A stretch of DNA of 64,000 nucleotides, from assembly GCF_020742175.1 (NCBI RefSeq), contig NZ_DYXM01000276.1:13671-77670 (forward strand), written 5' to 3'. Both the position numbers and the translations under genes were made by a program. Under the pieces are notes generated by a model. That model had not been told where the DNA came from. It made no database searches and saw only the letters and a program-made list of their open reading frames with translations. This document shows, one piece after another, positions 39,003 to 50,697 of this stretch (position 1 is the first letter of the stretch; every line of letters starts with the position of its first letter). This DNA comes from Dietzia timorensis (lineage in GTDB: Bacteria; Actinomycetota; Actinomycetes; Mycobacteriales; Mycobacteriaceae).

Positions 39003-39629
39003 GTGTTCACTGGCATCATTCGCCAAATCGGCGAGGTCACCTCCATCGAGACCGATGCAGATATCGTTCGCATGCGCATCCGCGGATCGGACGTGCTCGG
39101 CGACGCCTCGCTGGGGGACTCCATCGCGACCTCGGGGGTGTGTCTGACCATCACGGAACTACCGGGCGACGGATCTTTCGTCACCGAGCTCATGGGGGAA
39201 ACCATGGAACGTTCGGCGATGTCGCAGGTAAAGGTCGGTTCATCGGTCAATCTCGAACCGGCGGCGCAGCTCCATTCCCGGCTCGACGGGCATATCGTGC
39301 AAGGCCACGTCGACGGGACCGGGGCTCTTCTCCACCGCAGCAGTGGAGACAAATGGGATGTTCTTCGTTTTTCCATCCCCGCCGAGCTCGCCCCGCTCGT
39401 GGTCGAGAAGGGGTCGATCGCCGTGTCGGGTGTCTCGCTCACGATCTCCGCGGTCAGCCCTGCCGACTCGAAAGAACACTGGTTCGAGGTTTCGCTCATC
39501 CCGGTTACCCTCTCCGACACGACCCTGGGACAATTACGGGAAGGGGACGCCGTGAACCTCGAAACCGACGTTGTGGCCAAACACATCGCACGGCTCACCG
39601 AATTCTCCACAAACATTAGACAGAGCTAG
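39003..39629 (+). CDS. ribE: Riboflavin synthase, alpha chain
   Basis: Two molecules of 6,7-dimethyl-8-ribityllumazine dismutate to riboflavin on this enzyme. The 208-residue product consists of two similar lumazine-binding barrels ([21 protein letters not shown] and [23 protein letters not shown]). GTG 39003 gives the conserved MFTGI start and lies 8 nt after GAGAAGGA (38987-38994); ATG 38994 overlaps the ribD stop and would add MTD. In mycobacterial annotation this gene is called ribC. Confidence 0.95.
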   Translation: MFTGIIRQIGEVTSIETDADIVRMRIRGSDVLGDASLGDSIATSGVCLTITELPGDGSFVTELMGETMERSAMSQVKVGSSVNLEPAAQLHSRLDGHIVQGHVDGTGALLHRSSGDKWDVLRFSIPAELAPLVVEKGSIAVSGVSLTISAVSPADSKEHWFEVSLIPVTLSDTTLGQLREGDAVNLETDVVAKHIARLTEFSTNIRQS

Positions 39630-39664
39630 CCACCATCCACTCGAACCCGGCGGGAGCGCGGAAG

Positions 39665-41017
39665 ATGCGCGCCCGACAACGCAACCGAAAGTCGAGGTTG
39701 ACGCACACCGTGACGCCTTCGCAGCCCGCCACCGACTCGGTCGACGGCTCCCATGACGGGGTCCCGTTCGACTCGATCGAACGGGCCATCTCCGATATCG
39801 CCGCCGGCAAGGCCATCATCGTGGTCGACAACGAGGACCGCGAGAACGAGGGCGACCTCATTTTCGCCGCCGACGCAGCGACTCCCGAACTCATGGGCTT
39901 TCTCGTGCGCTATTCCTCGGGCTATGTCTGCGTCGCTCTCCAAGGACCCGACTGCGACCGCCTGGGCCTCCCGCCGATGGTCAAGAACAACACCGACCCC
40001 CACGGCACCGCGTACACCGTCACCTGCGATGCCGCCGAAGGAATAACCACCGGGATCTCAGCCACCGACCGCGCACGCACCGCACGGGTGTTGGCCGATC
40101 CCTCCGCAACCGCTGCACACCTGTCGAGGCCCGGACACCTCGTTCCGTTGCGGGCCCGTGACGGCGGAGTTCTCGAGCGCCCCGGCCACACCGAGGCAGC
40201 GGTGGATTTCGCCCGACTGGCGGGTCGCGCCAGCTCCGGCGTCATCTGCGAAGTGGTGTCGGAGGAGGATCCGACGACCATGGCGCGCACCCCGGAGCTG
40301 CGTCGCATCGCCGACGAGCACGACCTTGCGCTCGTCTCGATCGACGCGCTGCGTGCGTGGCGCAGGAGAAACGAGACCCAGGTCGAGCAGGTCGCGGCGG
40401 CATCGCTGCCCGTGCCTGCGGGAAACCTCACTGCCATCGGCTTCCGCGATTCGATCACCGGTGTCGAGCATGTCGCGCTCGTCGCGGGAGAGCTCACCGA
40501 CGGACGTTTCGTCGGTCCCGAGCCCGTCCTTGCACGGCTGCACTCCGAATGCCTCACCGGCGACGTGTTCCATTCGCTGCGCTGCGACTGCGGTGCGCAG
40601 CTCGAAGCGGCCGTCGAGGAGATCTGCGCCGCGGGCAGGGGAGCGATCGTCTACCTCCGCGGGCACGAGGGACGCGGGATCGGCATCGCCGCGAAGCTTG
40701 CCGCATACCACCTGCAGGACGGCGGAACCGACACCGTCGATGCGAACCTCGAGCTCGGGCTTCCTGCCGATGCACGCGATTACTCGGTCGCCGCGCAGAT
40801 TCTGCGTGAGCTCGGCGCCGAGAGCGTCCGGTTGATCACGAACAACCCGAAGAAGGTGTCCGCCTTGGAGCTCGGCGGGATCGTCGTGTCCGAGCGGGTT
40901 CCCAGCCCGGTCAACCAAACGCCGGAGAACACCCGATACCTGCAGACCAAGCGGGATCGGATGGGGCATCTCCTGCAGGATCTCGCCGACGGTGAAGGAC
41001 GGGGGAACGCGCGATGA
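39665..41017 (+). CDS. ribBA: Bifunctional DHBP synthase / GTP cyclohydrolase II
   Basis: The N-terminal RibB half makes 3,4-dihydroxy-2-butanone 4-phosphate from ribulose 5-phosphate ([16 protein letters not shown] near residue 55, with [25 protein letters not shown] in the same domain, core GHTEAAVD). The C-terminal RibA half opens GTP and has the zinc motif [19 protein letters not shown] near 295 and [10 protein letters not shown] near 337. The product is 450 residues. GGGAG near 39651 may serve as ribosome site. It is coupled to ribH by ATGA. Confidence 0.96.
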   Translation: MRARQRNRKSRLTHTVTPSQPATDSVDGSHDGVPFDSIERAISDIAAGKAIIVVDNEDRENEGDLIFAADAATPELMGFLVRYSSGYVCVALQGPDCDRLGLPPMVKNNTDPHGTAYTVTCDAAEGITTGISATDRARTARVLADPSATAAHLSRPGHLVPLRARDGGVLERPGHTEAAVDFARLAGRASSGVICEVVSEEDPTTMARTPELRRIADEHDLALVSIDALRAWRRRNETQVEQVAAASLPVPAGNLTAIGFRDSITGVEHVALVAGELTDGRFVGPEPVLARLHSECLTGDVFHSLRCDCGAQLEAAVEEICAAGRGAIVYLRGHEGRGIGIAAKLAAYHLQDGGTDTVDANLELGLPADARDYSVAAQILRELGAESVRLITNNPKKVSALELGGIVVSERVPSPVNQTPENTRYLQTKRDRMGHLLQDLADGEGRGNAR

Positions 41018-41493
41018 GCGGAACGGGACGTCCGGAATCCACGGTTCCCGATGCAGGCGGGCTGACGATCGGCATCGTTCGCACGGCTTGGAACGCCGAA
41101 CTCACCGAACAGCTTCGCCGCCGCGCCCTCACGGTTGCCGAGGCGGCGAATGCGACAGTCGTCGAGGCACAGGTCGCCGGGGCCGTCGAGCTTCCCGTCG
41201 TCGCTCAGCAGCTCGCGCGCCAAACGGACGCCGTCGTCGCACTCGGCGTCGTGATCCGCGGGGAGACCCCGCATTTCGACTACGTCTGCGATTCGGTGAC
41301 CGATGGGCTCACCAGAATCGCGCTCGACGAATCCGTTCCCGTGGCCCACGGTGTACTTACGGTCAACTCGTACGAACAAGCCGTCGCCCGGGACGGCCAC
41401 CCCGGCTCCGCCGAAGACAAAGGCGGCGAAGCAGTCTCCGCTGCTCTCGGCGCGGCGCTCGAGCTACGCAGGCTTCGCGAGCTCTCCAGATAG
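41014..41493 (+). CDS. ribH: 6,7-Dimethyl-8-ribityllumazine synthase
   Basis: RibH joins the pyrimidinedione and DHBP to form the lumazine precursor of riboflavin, usually in icosahedral or pentameric shells. The 159-residue product has [45 protein letters not shown] with the catalytic His near residue 91, and [14 protein letters not shown]. This closes the rib cluster; no FMN riboswitch precedes it. Confidence 0.96.
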   Translation: MSGTGRPESTVPDAGGLTIGIVRTAWNAELTEQLRRRALTVAEAANATVVEAQVAGAVELPVVAQQLARQTDAVVALGVVIRGETPHFDYVCDSVTDGLTRIALDESVPVAHGVLTVNSYEQAVARDGHPGSAEDKGGEAVSAALGAALELRRLRELSR

Positions 41494-41582
41494 CGGGGCT
41501 GTCGTACCACTGGACTATCGTGGCCAATGGGTACCTCGCACACCCGATCATTTGGTCCTATGTTTTTTCGAAGGAGCTGCAC

Positions 41583-42095
41583 GTGAGCGGCGAAGAGCAA
41601 CAGTCGAACTCCGACACCCGCAATTCGGAATGGGAGCTCGAGTTCCGCCCGAAAAAGCTCCGCGTGTGGACCGTCGCCATCGCGGTGGTCGTGCTTATTC
41701 TCCACATCATCTGGGCACTCACGCTCACCGCGGGCCGCGATACCGGGGTCCATATCGGTAGCGCCGATCAGCTCGCGTTCGTTGCCATCGGCATCATCCT
41801 GGCAGGATTGATTCTCCTGCTGCTTCGTATCCGGATCCGCGCCGGATCCTCGGGCGTGGAACTCGCAGGCCTGCTGGCAACGAAACTCTACCGCTGGGAA
41901 GACATCGTCGGCTTCACCTTTCCTCTGTCGGCGCAGTGGGCGCGACTCGAGCTTCCCGCGTACGAGCACGTGGGCATTCCGGCGATTCAGGCGATGGACG
42001 GCGATTCCGCCGTGACCGCCATGCACGCACTCCGCGACGTCGCACTCAAGTACAAGCCCAGCGCCGCGGACCCCGAAAACGTCGCCGACCGATAG
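41583..42095 (+). CDS. Small membrane protein with PH-like domain
   Basis: The 170-residue product has an acidic soluble N-terminus, two membrane segments ([20 protein letters not shown] near 30-50 and [18 protein letters not shown] near 66-84) and a C-terminal domain resembling the low-molecular-weight bacterial PH domain ([20 protein letters not shown] then [18 protein letters not shown]). AAGGAG at 41571-41576 fixes the GTG start. A similar protein follows ribH in mycobacteria (Rv1417). Its function is unknown; membrane association is the only safe inference. Confidence 0.82.
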   Translation: MSGEEQQSNSDTRNSEWELEFRPKKLRVWTVAIAVVVLILHIIWALTLTAGRDTGVHIGSADQLAFVAIGIILAGLILLLLRIRIRAGSSGVELAGLLATKLYRWEDIVGFTFPLSAQWARLELPAYEHVGIPAIQAMDGDSAVTAMHALRDVALKYKPSAADPENVADR

Positions 42096-42109
42096 CCTGC
42101 GGAGCCACT

Positions 42110-44203
42110 ATGGATCCACAGAGCTACCGCCCGGCCACGGGGACCATTCCCACGGACCCCGGCGTGTACCGATTTCGCGACGAACACGGACGAGTGATCT
42201 ACGTCGGCAAGGCCAAGAACCTTCGCTCGCGGTTGGGAAACTATTTCCAGGACCTCACGCTCCTGCACCCGCGCACACGCCAGATGGTGACGTCGGCGGC
42301 ATCGGTTGTCTGGACCGTGGTGGGCACGGAGGTCGAAGCGCTCCAACTCGAGTACACCTGGATCAAGAAATACGATCCCCGATTCAACGTCCGCTACCGC
42401 GACGACAAGTCGTACCCGATGCTCGCCGTCACCCTTAACGAGAAGTACCCGCGACTGTTCGTCTATCGGGGGCCGCGGCGCAAGGGAGTGCGCTACTTCG
42501 GTCCGTACTCGCACGCGTGGGCGATCCGCGACACGCTCGACACGTTGACGAGGGTCTTTCCCGCGAGAACGTGCTCCGCCGGGGTGTTCAAGCGACACGG
42601 ACAGCTGGGAAGGCCGTGCCTGCTCGGCTACATCAACAAATGTAGTGCGCCGTGTGTCGACCGCGTGAGCGCCGACGAACATCGCGCGATCGTGATGGAA
42701 TTCTGCGACTTCCTATCCGGCAATACGCGGCCGATCGTCCGGCGCCTGACCAAGGAGATGTCCGCCGCGGCCGAGGATCTGGATTTCGAGCGTGCGGCCC
42801 GGCTTCGCGACGATCTCAGTGCCATCGAGCGCGCGATGGAGAAGCAGAACGTAGTTCTCTCCGACGCGGCCGACGCCGACGTGGTCGGTATCGAGATCGA
42901 CGAGCTCGAAGCCAGCGTCCAGGTGTTCCACGTACGCTCCGGTCGTATCCAGGGCCAGCGAGGCTGGGTGGTCGAGCACTCCCACGGCGTCGGGCCCGAT
43001 GGGGAGTTCCGCCAGGAAGATGCGGCGCCCGACGTCATCGCCGACTTTCTCGGCCAGTTCTACGGCACGGAGGCCGAGCAGGTTGCCACGGCCGACGAGC
43101 CGGTGGGCGTTGCCGTTCCCCGTGAGGTTCTCGTGCCTGCACTCCCAGCGGAGGCAGAGCCGCTCTCCGAGGTGCTTACGGAGCTCCGTGGATCGAAGGT
43201 CTCGCTGCGTGTTCCGCAGCGAGGGGAGAAGAAGGATCTGGCGGAGACGGTCCATCGCAACGCGATGGAGGCACTCAAGCAGCACAAGCTCCGCAGGAGC
43301 GGTGACCTGACAACCAGGTCGGAGGCGCTCGCCGAGATCGCGGAGAATCTCGGTCTCGACCAGGCGCCCCTGCGCATCGAGTGCGTCGACATCTCGCACA
43401 CCCAGGGCACGGATGTCATGGCGTCGCTCGTAATCTTCGAAGATGGTCTGCCGAAGAAATCGGACTACAGGACCTACCGGATCACCGAGGCCGCAGGGGA
43501 CGGGCACTCCGATGACGTCGCGTCCATTGCCGAGGTCACCAGGCGGCGGTTCCGCAGGCACCTTCACGCGCCCACGGACACCCCCGACGACATCTACGAA
43601 ACCGCCGAGGGCGGTGCTGTAGTCGAAGACCAGGTTCCCGAGTCGTCATCGAGAAAGTTCGCCTACCCTCCGCAGCTTTTCGTGGTCGACGGCGGGAAGC
43701 CGCAGGTCGAGGCTGCACAGGATGTTCTGGACGAACTCGGGATCACCGATGTGCCCGTCGTGGGGATCGCGAAGCGGCTCGAGGAGATATGGGTCCCGGG
43801 GGAGGAATTCCCCGTGATTTTCCCGCGACAGGGGCAGGGTTTGTACATGCTCCAGCGGCTTCGAGACGAAGCGCACCGGTTCGCTATTCGCGCGCACCGA
43901 GGAGCGAGAAGCAAACGCATGACCTCCTCGCGTCTCGACGAGATCCCAGGTCTCGGGCCCACGCGACGAAAGGCGCTGATCGACAAATTCGGCTCGATCG
44001 CGGCGATCTCCGCGGCGAGCGTCGCCGAGCTGCAGGAGGTCCACGGGATCGGGCGCAAGGCGGCCGAGAACATCGCCGATGCTCTAAGTACGAACTCACC
44101 GGCCGTACGCGGAAAAATGAAAGACTTGGACGCAGCCGCAGCCGCAGTGGCAGACGAAGACACCGATGCGGCGGCGCCCGGCGGGGCACCGAAAGAAAGT
44201 TGA
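42110..44203 (+). CDS. uvrC: Excinuclease ABC subunit C
   Basis: UvrC makes both incisions in nucleotide excision repair. The 697-residue product has the GIY-YIG nuclease domain ([20 protein letters not shown], residues about 18-37), a UVR motif that binds UvrB ([15 protein letters not shown]), the RNase H-like 5' nuclease ([32 protein letters not shown]) and a C-terminal tandem helix-hairpin-helix ([32 protein letters not shown]). ATG 42110 follows GGAG at 42101. The last 40 residues are acidic/Ala-rich. Confidence 0.97.
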   Translation: MDPQSYRPATGTIPTDPGVYRFRDEHGRVIYVGKAKNLRSRLGNYFQDLTLLHPRTRQMVTSAASVVWTVVGTEVEALQLEYTWIKKYDPRFNVRYRDDKSYPMLAVTLNEKYPRLFVYRGPRRKGVRYFGPYSHAWAIRDTLDTLTRVFPARTCSAGVFKRHGQLGRPCLLGYINKCSAPCVDRVSADEHRAIVMEFCDFLSGNTRPIVRRLTKEMSAAAEDLDFERAARLRDDLSAIERAMEKQNVVLSDAADADVVGIEIDELEASVQVFHVRSGRIQGQRGWVVEHSHGVGPDGEFRQEDAAPDVIADFLGQFYGTEAEQVATADEPVGVAVPREVLVPALPAEAEPLSEVLTELRGSKVSLRVPQRGEKKDLAETVHRNAMEALKQHKLRRSGDLTTRSEALAEIAENLGLDQAPLRIECVDISHTQGTDVMASLVIFEDGLPKKSDYRTYRITEAAGDGHSDDVASIAEVTRRRFRRHLHAPTDTPDDIYETAEGGAVVEDQVPESSSRKFAYPPQLFVVDGGKPQVEAAQDVLDELGITDVPVVGIAKRLEEIWVPGEEFPVIFPRQGQGLYMLQRLRDEAHRFAIRAHRGARSKRMTSSRLDEIPGLGPTRRKALIDKFGSIAAISAASVAELQEVHGIGRKAAENIADALSTNSPAVRGKMKDLDAAAAAVADEDTDAAAPGGAPKES

Positions 44204-44213
44204 GGTCGAAGCG

Positions 44214-45122
44214 ATGGCCCGTACTCCACACAATCCATTTCCCACGAAGAATCCGATGCTGCCCGATCAGGAGTTCCTGCTTGTCACCGGAATGAGTGGG
44301 GCCGGCAAGAATGCGGCGTCGAAGGTTCTCGAGGAATTCGGTTGGTACGTGGTCGACAACCCGCCCATCGAAACTTTCCCCGCGCTTGCTCAGGTTGCCA
44401 CCAAGCCCGACGAGCCGATCATGCGGCTCGCGGTGGTCCTGGACGTGCGCACGCTCGGCCTGATGAACAACCTCAATCTCGTCTACAGGTTCATCGCCGC
44501 ATTCGGAAACCAACTTCGGGTGCTGTTTCTCGATGCTTCCGAGGACTCTCTCGTGCAGCGGTTCAATTCCGTCCGTCGCCGTCATCCCCTCCAGACCGGA
44601 GACGGGATCGTCGACGGCATCAACAAGGAGCGCGACCACCTCACGGGGCTATACACGCGCGCTGACGTCGTCGTGGACACCTCCTCACTGTCGGTGCACG
44701 ACTTGCGCCGCAGGCTTGAGGTTCCGTTCGGTAACCCCGAGTTCGGTTTCCAGGTGATCGTCGAATCGTTCGGTTTCAAATACGGCGTTCCCAGGGACGT
44801 CGACCTCCAGCTCGATATGCGCTTCCTCCCGAACCCCTATTGGGTTCCCGAGCTGCGACGCTTTTCCGGCCGCGATGCCGCCGTCTCCGAGTACGTGCTG
44901 TCCGACCCGAGCGTCGAGGAATATCTCGAGAACGCGGAGAAGATGGCCGAGATCGCGATGGACGGCTATCGCCGCGAGGGCAAGCGCTACATGATCCTCG
45001 GGGTGGGCTGCACCGGCGGAAAGCATCGAAGTGTGGCGGTGGCGGAAGAACTCGGTAAGCGCCTACGCACACTGGACAACGTCGAGGTCGCCGTCGTGCA
45101 TCGCGATCTCGGTCGGGAATAG
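44214..45122 (+). CDS. rapZ: RapZ-family nucleotide-binding protein (RNase adapter family)
   Basis: RapZ (YvcJ) binds nucleotides; in E. coli it targets the sRNA GlmZ for cleavage, a role not established in actinobacteria. The 302-residue product has a P-loop region FLLVTGMSGAGKNAASKVL in which the usual Ser/Thr after the Lys is Asn, FGWYVVDN, VESFGFKYGVPRD, DMRFLPNPYWVPELR and the C-terminal signature GVGCTGGKHRSVAVAE. The ATG at 44214 follows the uvrC stop by 10 nt. The uvrC-rapZ-yvcK-whiA order is standard for Actinobacteria. Confidence 0.93.
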   Translation: MARTPHNPFPTKNPMLPDQEFLLVTGMSGAGKNAASKVLEEFGWYVVDNPPIETFPALAQVATKPDEPIMRLAVVLDVRTLGLMNNLNLVYRFIAAFGNQLRVLFLDASEDSLVQRFNSVRRRHPLQTGDGIVDGINKERDHLTGLYTRADVVVDTSSLSVHDLRRRLEVPFGNPEFGFQVIVESFGFKYGVPRDVDLQLDMRFLPNPYWVPELRRFSGRDAAVSEYVLSDPSVEEYLENAEKMAEIAMDGYRREGKRYMILGVGCTGGKHRSVAVAEELGKRLRTLDNVEVAVVHRDLGRE

Positions 45123-45131
45123 AGGCTTCAT

Positions 45132-46157
45132 ATGCATCCGGATTCTCCTTCCGCCCGCAAGATTTCCCGCACGAATGAGTCGGTCGACTCGAACCTGGAC
45201 GTGGGTTCGCTCGTCGCCTTCGGCGGTGGACACGGGCTCGCCGCCACGCTTTCGGCGGCTCGGCGGATCGCGTCGAGGCTCACGGCCGTCGTGACCGTGG
45301 CCGACGACGGTGGCTCCTCGGGTCGATTGCGCCGAGAGCTCGGAATCTTGCCCCCGGGAGACCTGCGTATGGCGTTGTGCGCTCTCGCGGGTGAGTCGGA
45401 GGAGCACCAGGATCTCGCCTCGCTTTTTCAGCACCGCTACGGGGGGAACGGAGCTCTTGCTGGACATGCCGTGGGCAATCTCGTTTTCGCGGGATTGTGG
45501 GAGCAACTCGCCGACCCGGTTGCGGCACTCCGGGTGGTGGAGGACCTGCTGGGTTCGGTCGGAAACGTCATGCCGATGTCGCCGGTGGCGCTGGACATAG
45601 CAGCCGACGTCTTTGGGCTTGAGGCCGATCCACGGGTCGTAAGAACGATCGTCGGGCAGGTGGCGGTCGCGTCGACCCCCGGGCAGGTGCGGCGCGTGCG
45701 ACTCATCCCGTCCGATCCTCCCGCCACGCCGGGCGTCGTGGAAGCCATATCCGAGGCGGACATGGTCGTTCTCGGGCCGGGTTCCTGGTTCACATCGGTG
45801 ATTCCCAACGTCCTGGTTCCCGAGATCTCCACCGCGCTCGCGCAGACGCCGGCGAAGAAGGTGCTCGTGCTCAATCTTGCCCCGCAGCCGGGGGAGACAG
45901 CCGGATTCTCGACAGAGCGGCACCTACACGTCCTGCGCCAGCATGCGCCCGGCCTCGATTTCGATGCCATCGTCCTGGACCCGCGAACGGGACTGAGCGA
46001 GGGAGAGATGGGACAGGTCAACCGGACGGCGGAATCTCTCGGCGCGCAGGTGGTGATGGCCGAGGTCGCGAAGCAATCCGCGAACGGCGGTATCCGTCCA
46101 ATTCACGATCCGGAGGCGCTGGGAGAGGCCCTCGGCCGTATCGGGCGAGCCAACTGA
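45132..46157 (+). CDS. yvcK: YvcK/CuvA family protein (gluconeogenesis factor)
   Basis: YvcK-family proteins bind UDP-sugars. In B. subtilis and mycobacteria (CuvA) they are linked to cell-wall synthesis and growth on gluconeogenic carbon. The 341-residue product has FGGGHGLAATLSAARR near residue 30, VTVADDGGSSGRLRRELG near 55, PGDLRMALCALA, GNLVFAGLWE and GPGSWFTSVIPNVL. It starts 9 nt after rapZ. A gap of 117 nt with a promoter-like hairpin separates it from whiA. Confidence 0.93.
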   Translation: MHPDSPSARKISRTNESVDSNLDVGSLVAFGGGHGLAATLSAARRIASRLTAVVTVADDGGSSGRLRRELGILPPGDLRMALCALAGESEEHQDLASLFQHRYGGNGALAGHAVGNLVFAGLWEQLADPVAALRVVEDLLGSVGNVMPMSPVALDIAADVFGLEADPRVVRTIVGQVAVASTPGQVRRVRLIPSDPPATPGVVEAISEADMVVLGPGSWFTSVIPNVLVPEISTALAQTPAKKVLVLNLAPQPGETAGFSTERHLHVLRQHAPGLDFDAIVLDPRTGLSEGEMGQVNRTAESLGAQVVMAEVAKQSANGGIRPIHDPEALGEALGRIGRAN

Positions 46158-46226
46158 AGCGGATTCCGCGATCCGACATCGAGACGATTATTTCCGGGGC
46201 GCCGCACGCCGTGAATCCCAGTTACT

Positions 46227-46256
46227 TACACTTGTGAGCGCATATCTGCGCACAAG
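46227..46256 (+). promoter_or_regulatory. whiA promoter: -10 box (TACACT) overlapped by an inverted repeat
   Basis: TACACT at 46227-46232 is a candidate -10 box. It overlaps an inverted repeat in which CTTGTG-AG-CGCA (46231-46242) pairs with TGCGCACAAG (46247-46256) over 10 bp, with a 2-nt bulge and a TATC loop. The repeat would span the transcription start, an operator-like position, or form a hairpin ahead of AAGGAG at 46262-46267. Confidence 0.4.
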
Positions 46257-46274
46257 CACATTAAGGAGCCATCA

Positions 46275-47258
46275 ATGTCGCTGACCGCCCAGGTCAAGCA
46301 AGAACTCGTGCGTGTTCACGACAATCGCGAGTCTGCCCGGCGCGCAGAGGTGGCCACGATCATCCGCTACGCCGGAACCCTGCAGCCGATGTCCCATCGC
46401 CTCGTCATCGAGGTCGAGGTCGAGAACTCCGACATCGCCTACCGCCTGTCGGGCGAGCTCGATTCGCTGTTCGGGTCCCGGCCGGAGATTCACCAGATTG
46501 GCACGGGCACGGGACGTAGCGGCCACAAGCACGTGCTCCGAATCCTCGACAAGGGCACCGATATCGTACGGCTTCTCGGGCTCGTCGACGGTCGGGGTTT
46601 CCCCGTCAAGGGGCTGCCGCCGGCTCTCGTTCGAGGGGCCCTGCACGACGCGCAGGCGGTTTGGCGTGGCGCGTTCCTCGCCCACGGCTCGCTTACGGAG
46701 CCCGGCCGTTCCGCCGCGCTGGAAATCACGGCACCGAGCACCGAGGCGGCGATGGCTCTCGTCGGGGCGGCACGCCGGCTGGACGTCACCGCAAAGGCCA
46801 GAGAGGCACGTGGCTCCGATCGCGTAATGATTCGCGACGGCGAGGCCATCTCGACCCTGCTCGGTGTGATCGGTGCGCCGAAGACCAAGTCCGCGTGGGA
46901 TGATTCCCGGTCGCGTCTCGAGGTCCGCGCCACAGCGAATCGGCTTGCGAATTTCGACGACGCGAACCTGCGCCGCTCCGCCCGGGCCGCAGTCGCGGCG
47001 GCGGCCCGCGTGGAAAGGGCGCTCGACATTCTCGGTGAGGACGTTCCCGACCATCTGCTCACCGCGGGAGAACTTCGCACCACCCATCGCCAGAGTTCAC
47101 TTGAGGAGCTCGGCCAGCTCGCCTCGCCACCGATGACCAAGGACGCAATAGCCGGGCGCATCCGCCGCCTGCTGTCCATGGCCGATCGAAAGGCCGCGGA
47201 ACTCGGCATTCCCGACACCGATTCGGCCGTGACCGAGGAACTCCTCGACGAGGAGTGA
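46275..47258 (+). CDS. whiA: WhiA sporulation/cell-division regulator family protein
   Basis: WhiA combines an N-terminal LAGLIDADG-like fold with a C-terminal helix-turn-helix. In Streptomyces it activates division genes; in other actinobacteria its role is less clear. The 327-residue product begins [13 protein letters not shown] and contains [29 protein letters not shown] (core [13 protein letters not shown]) and the HTH region [26 protein letters not shown] lies 7 nt before the ATG. The divalent-metal aspartates of true homing enzymes are not evident. Confidence 0.95.
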   Translation: MSLTAQVKQELVRVHDNRESARRAEVATIIRYAGTLQPMSHRLVIEVEVENSDIAYRLSGELDSLFGSRPEIHQIGTGTGRSGHKHVLRILDKGTDIVRLLGLVDGRGFPVKGLPPALVRGALHDAQAVWRGAFLAHGSLTEPGRSAALEITAPSTEAAMALVGAARRLDVTAKAREARGSDRVMIRDGEAISTLLGVIGAPKTKSAWDDSRSRLEVRATANRLANFDDANLRRSARAAVAAAARVERALDILGEDVPDHLLTAGELRTTHRQSSLEELGQLASPPMTKDAIAGRIRRLLSMADRKAAELGIPDTDSAVTEELLDEE

Positions 47259-47311
47259 ACTCCGACGTCATAATTCCGGGATGCCTCCCGCAGCTACGTG
47301 GGCAAGTTCGC

Positions 47312-47317
47312 TAGGGT
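47312..47317 (+). promoter_or_regulatory. Predicted -10 box (TAGGGT) for gap with a long leader
   Basis: TAGGGT lies in the 255-nt gap before gap and implies a leader of roughly 190 nt. The leader contains several short inverted repeats (for example CCACG/CGTGG near 47362-47374) and an A-rich stretch before the ribosome site TAGGAG at 47502-47507. A second, closer promoter cannot be excluded. Confidence 0.35.
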
Positions 47318-47510
47318 GGAGGCCGTGGGCTGCGAAAATCGCGGCAATACCCGCTGGACCACCACGTATCCGTGGCGTTTGCTCGCCGCCGGGACCCAAA
47401 GGGTCGCGGAGGACCGGCGCAATCGGTTCCATCGGGGTGCATCCCGTGTGGGCAGCCCCCGCAACGGACCCAGTAAAAGCTCAAGACTTTTCACATATCT
47501 CTAGGAGTAA

Positions 47511-48530
<1,020 letters not shown>

Positions 48531-48569
48531 GTACCGCTCCGGTACCCATCGACTCTCAGAAGAGTCCAC

Positions 48570-48618
48570 GAACAATGCCCAAGTCGCGTGCGGCAGATCC
48601 GCGGCTTGGGCATTGTTC
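48570..48618 (+). terminator. Hairpin between gap and pgk
   Basis: A perfect 14-bp outer stem (48570-48583 with 48605-48618) encloses a GCGG/CCGC inner stem. It sits 39 nt after gap and 33 nt before pgk and is followed by TCTATCT. It can end or attenuate gap transcripts so that gap and pgk-tpiA are made at different levels; an RNA-processing or stability role is the alternative. Confidence 0.65.
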
Positions 48619-48651
48619 TCTATCTGCAATTCCAACGATTTCGAGGTACTC

Positions 48652-49863
48652 ATGAACGTCAATACTCTCGACGACCTGCTGTCCGCCGGCGTCTCCGGCC
48701 GCAAGATCCTCGTGCGCTCGGACTTCAACGTTCCGCTCGACGGGTCAACCATCACGGACACCGGCCGTATCACCGCGTCCATCCCGACGCTCAAGGCTCT
48801 CCTCGACGCTGGTGCGGCGCTCGTTATCACCGCCCACCTGGGCCGCCCCAAGGGCGAAGCCGACCCCGAGTTCTCGCTCGGCCCCGTCGCCGAGGAACTT
48901 TCCTCCCAGCTGGATCAGTACGTACAGCTCGCCGATGACGTCGTCGGATCCGATGCACGCGAGCGCGCGAATGGCCTCACCGACGGAGACGTACTGCTCG
49001 TCGAGAACGTCCGATTCGATCCTCGCGAAACGTCCAAGGACGACGCTGAGCGAGCGGAGTTCGCCAAGGAACTTGCGTCGCTCGTGGGCGAGGACGGCGC
49101 ATTCGTGTCCGACGGATTCGGCGTGGTCCACCGCAAGCAGGCTTCGGTGTTCGACGTCGCCTCGCTGCTCCCGTCCTACGCGGGCAAGCTCGTCCAAGCC
49201 GAGGTGGACGTGCTGCAGTCGCTCACCGGCGACACCAAGCACCCCTACGCCGTCGTGCTCGGCGGCTCGAAGGTCTCCGACAAGCTCGGTGTCATCGAGT
49301 CCCTCGCACCCAAGGTCGACACGCTCGTTATCGGCGGCGGCATGTGCTTCACGTTCCTCGCGGCCCAGGGCTACAGCGTCGGTTCGTCCCTGCTGCAGGA
49401 CGATATGATCGACACCTGCAAGGACCTCCTCGCCCGGTTCGGCGACGTCATCGCCCTTCCCACCGACGTCGTCGCCGCCGAGGGTTTCGCAGCCGACGCG
49501 CCGCACGAGACGGTGGCCGTCGACGCAATCCCTGAAGGGAAGATGGGCCTCGACATCGGACCCGAGTCCGTGAAGGCATTCGCGGAGAAGCTCGGCGCCG
49601 CGAAGACGATCTTCTGGAATGGGCCGATGGGCGTGTTCGAGTTCCCGGCCTTCGCAGCCGGCACCCGTGGTGTCGCCGAGGCCATCATCTCGGCGACCAA
49701 GGACGGGGCGTTCTCCGTCGTCGGTGGCGGTGACTCCGCCGCCGCCGTGCGCACGCTCGGCCTTGGCGAGGAGAATTTCTCCCATATCTCCACAGGCGGC
49801 GGAGCTTCCCTCGAATATCTCGAGGGCAAGGAACTGCCGGGCGTCACCACGCTCGCCAAGTAA
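48652..49863 (+). CDS. pgk: Phosphoglycerate kinase
   Basis: Pgk transfers phosphate from 1,3-bisphosphoglycerate to ADP. The 403-residue product has the signature [14 protein letters not shown] near residue 18, [23 protein letters not shown], the hinge and nucleotide-binding [15 protein letters not shown], and [10 protein letters not shown] with the C-terminal [13 protein letters not shown] at 48643-48646 precedes ATG 48652 by 5 nt; an in-frame ATG at 48613 falls in the upstream hairpin. tpiA follows after 28 nt. Confidence 0.97.
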   Translation: MNVNTLDDLLSAGVSGRKILVRSDFNVPLDGSTITDTGRITASIPTLKALLDAGAALVITAHLGRPKGEADPEFSLGPVAEELSSQLDQYVQLADDVVGSDARERANGLTDGDVLLVENVRFDPRETSKDDAERAEFAKELASLVGEDGAFVSDGFGVVHRKQASVFDVASLLPSYAGKLVQAEVDVLQSLTGDTKHPYAVVLGGSKVSDKLGVIESLAPKVDTLVIGGGMCFTFLAAQGYSVGSSLLQDDMIDTCKDLLARFGDVIALPTDVVAAEGFAADAPHETVAVDAIPEGKMGLDIGPESVKAFAEKLGAAKTIFWNGPMGVFEFPAFAAGTRGVAEAIISATKDGAFSVVGGGDSAAAVRTLGLGEENFSHISTGGGASLEYLEGKELPGVTTLAK

Positions 49864-49891
49864 GCGTTTCGAACCGAAAAGGAAGGCAGTC

Positions 49892-50695
49892 ATGTCCACC
49901 AGTTCGCGCACGCCGCTCATCGCCGGCAACTGGAAGATGAACCTCAATCACCTCGAGGCCATCGCGCTCGTCCAAAAGGTGTCCTTCGCACTTCCCGACA
50001 AGTACACCGAGAAGGTCGACGTCGCGTTTATCCCGCCTTTCGTCGATATCCGCGGGGTCCAGGTCGTCGTCGAGGGCGATAAGCTCCCGTTCGCGTATGG
50101 CGCGCAGGATGTCTCGGCACACGATTCGGGCGCCTACACAGGCGAGGTCTCCGCCTCGATGCTCGCCAAGCTCGGCTGCACCTACGTGGTCGTCGGCCAC
50201 TCCGAGCGCCGCGAATACCACGCCGAGACCGACGAGGTCGTCGCCGCGAAGGCGGCAAAGGTACTCGAGGCGAACATGACGCCGATCGTGTGCGTCGGCG
50301 AAAAGCTCGAGATCCGCGAGGCAGGAACCCACGTCGACTTCGTCGTCGAGCAGCTCAAGGGTTCGCTAGCTGGGCTGAGCGCAGAGCAGATCGGCAAGTC
50401 CGTCATCGCCTACGAGCCCGTATGGGCCATCGGCACGGGCAAGACCGCCTCCGCCGCCGATGCCCAGGAGGTGTGCGCTGCGATCCGTTCGGCGCTCGCC
50501 GAGATCGCCGGGGCAGAGGTAGCAGCGAAGGTTCGCGTGCTTTACGGAGGTTCGGTCAATTCCGGCAACATCGGCGAACTGATTACGCAGGACGATATCG
50601 ACGGCGGCCTCGTCGGCGGCGCCTCGCTCAAGCCCGACGAGTTCGCCCAGCTGTCCGCCATCGCCGCGGACGGCCCCCTCGGTGGCTCCAAGTAG
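49892..50695 (+). CDS. tpiA: Triosephosphate isomerase
   Basis: TpiA interconverts dihydroxyacetone phosphate and glyceraldehyde 3-phosphate. The 267-residue product shows [15 protein letters not shown] with the catalytic Lys, [16 protein letters not shown] with the catalytic His, [15 protein letters not shown] with the catalytic Glu, and [13 protein letters not shown] phosphate loop. The start ATG is preceded by AAAAGGAAGG. No ppc gene follows; a hairpin and then secG come next. Confidence 0.98.
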   Translation: MSTSSRTPLIAGNWKMNLNHLEAIALVQKVSFALPDKYTEKVDVAFIPPFVDIRGVQVVVEGDKLPFAYGAQDVSAHDSGAYTGEVSASMLAKLGCTYVVVGHSERREYHAETDEVVAAKAAKVLEANMTPIVCVGEKLEIREAGTHVDFVVEQLKGSLAGLSAEQIGKSVIAYEPVWAIGTGKTASAADAQEVCAAIRSALAEIAGAEVAAKVRVLYGGSVNSGNIGELITQDDIDGGLVGGASLKPDEFAQLSAIAADGPLGGSK

Positions 50696-50697
50696 CA

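Noticed and set aside
37221..39664. FMN riboswitch controlling the riboflavin genes
   Set aside because: The rib genes are packed with 1-35 nt spacers behind rpe, leaving no room for an RFN element.
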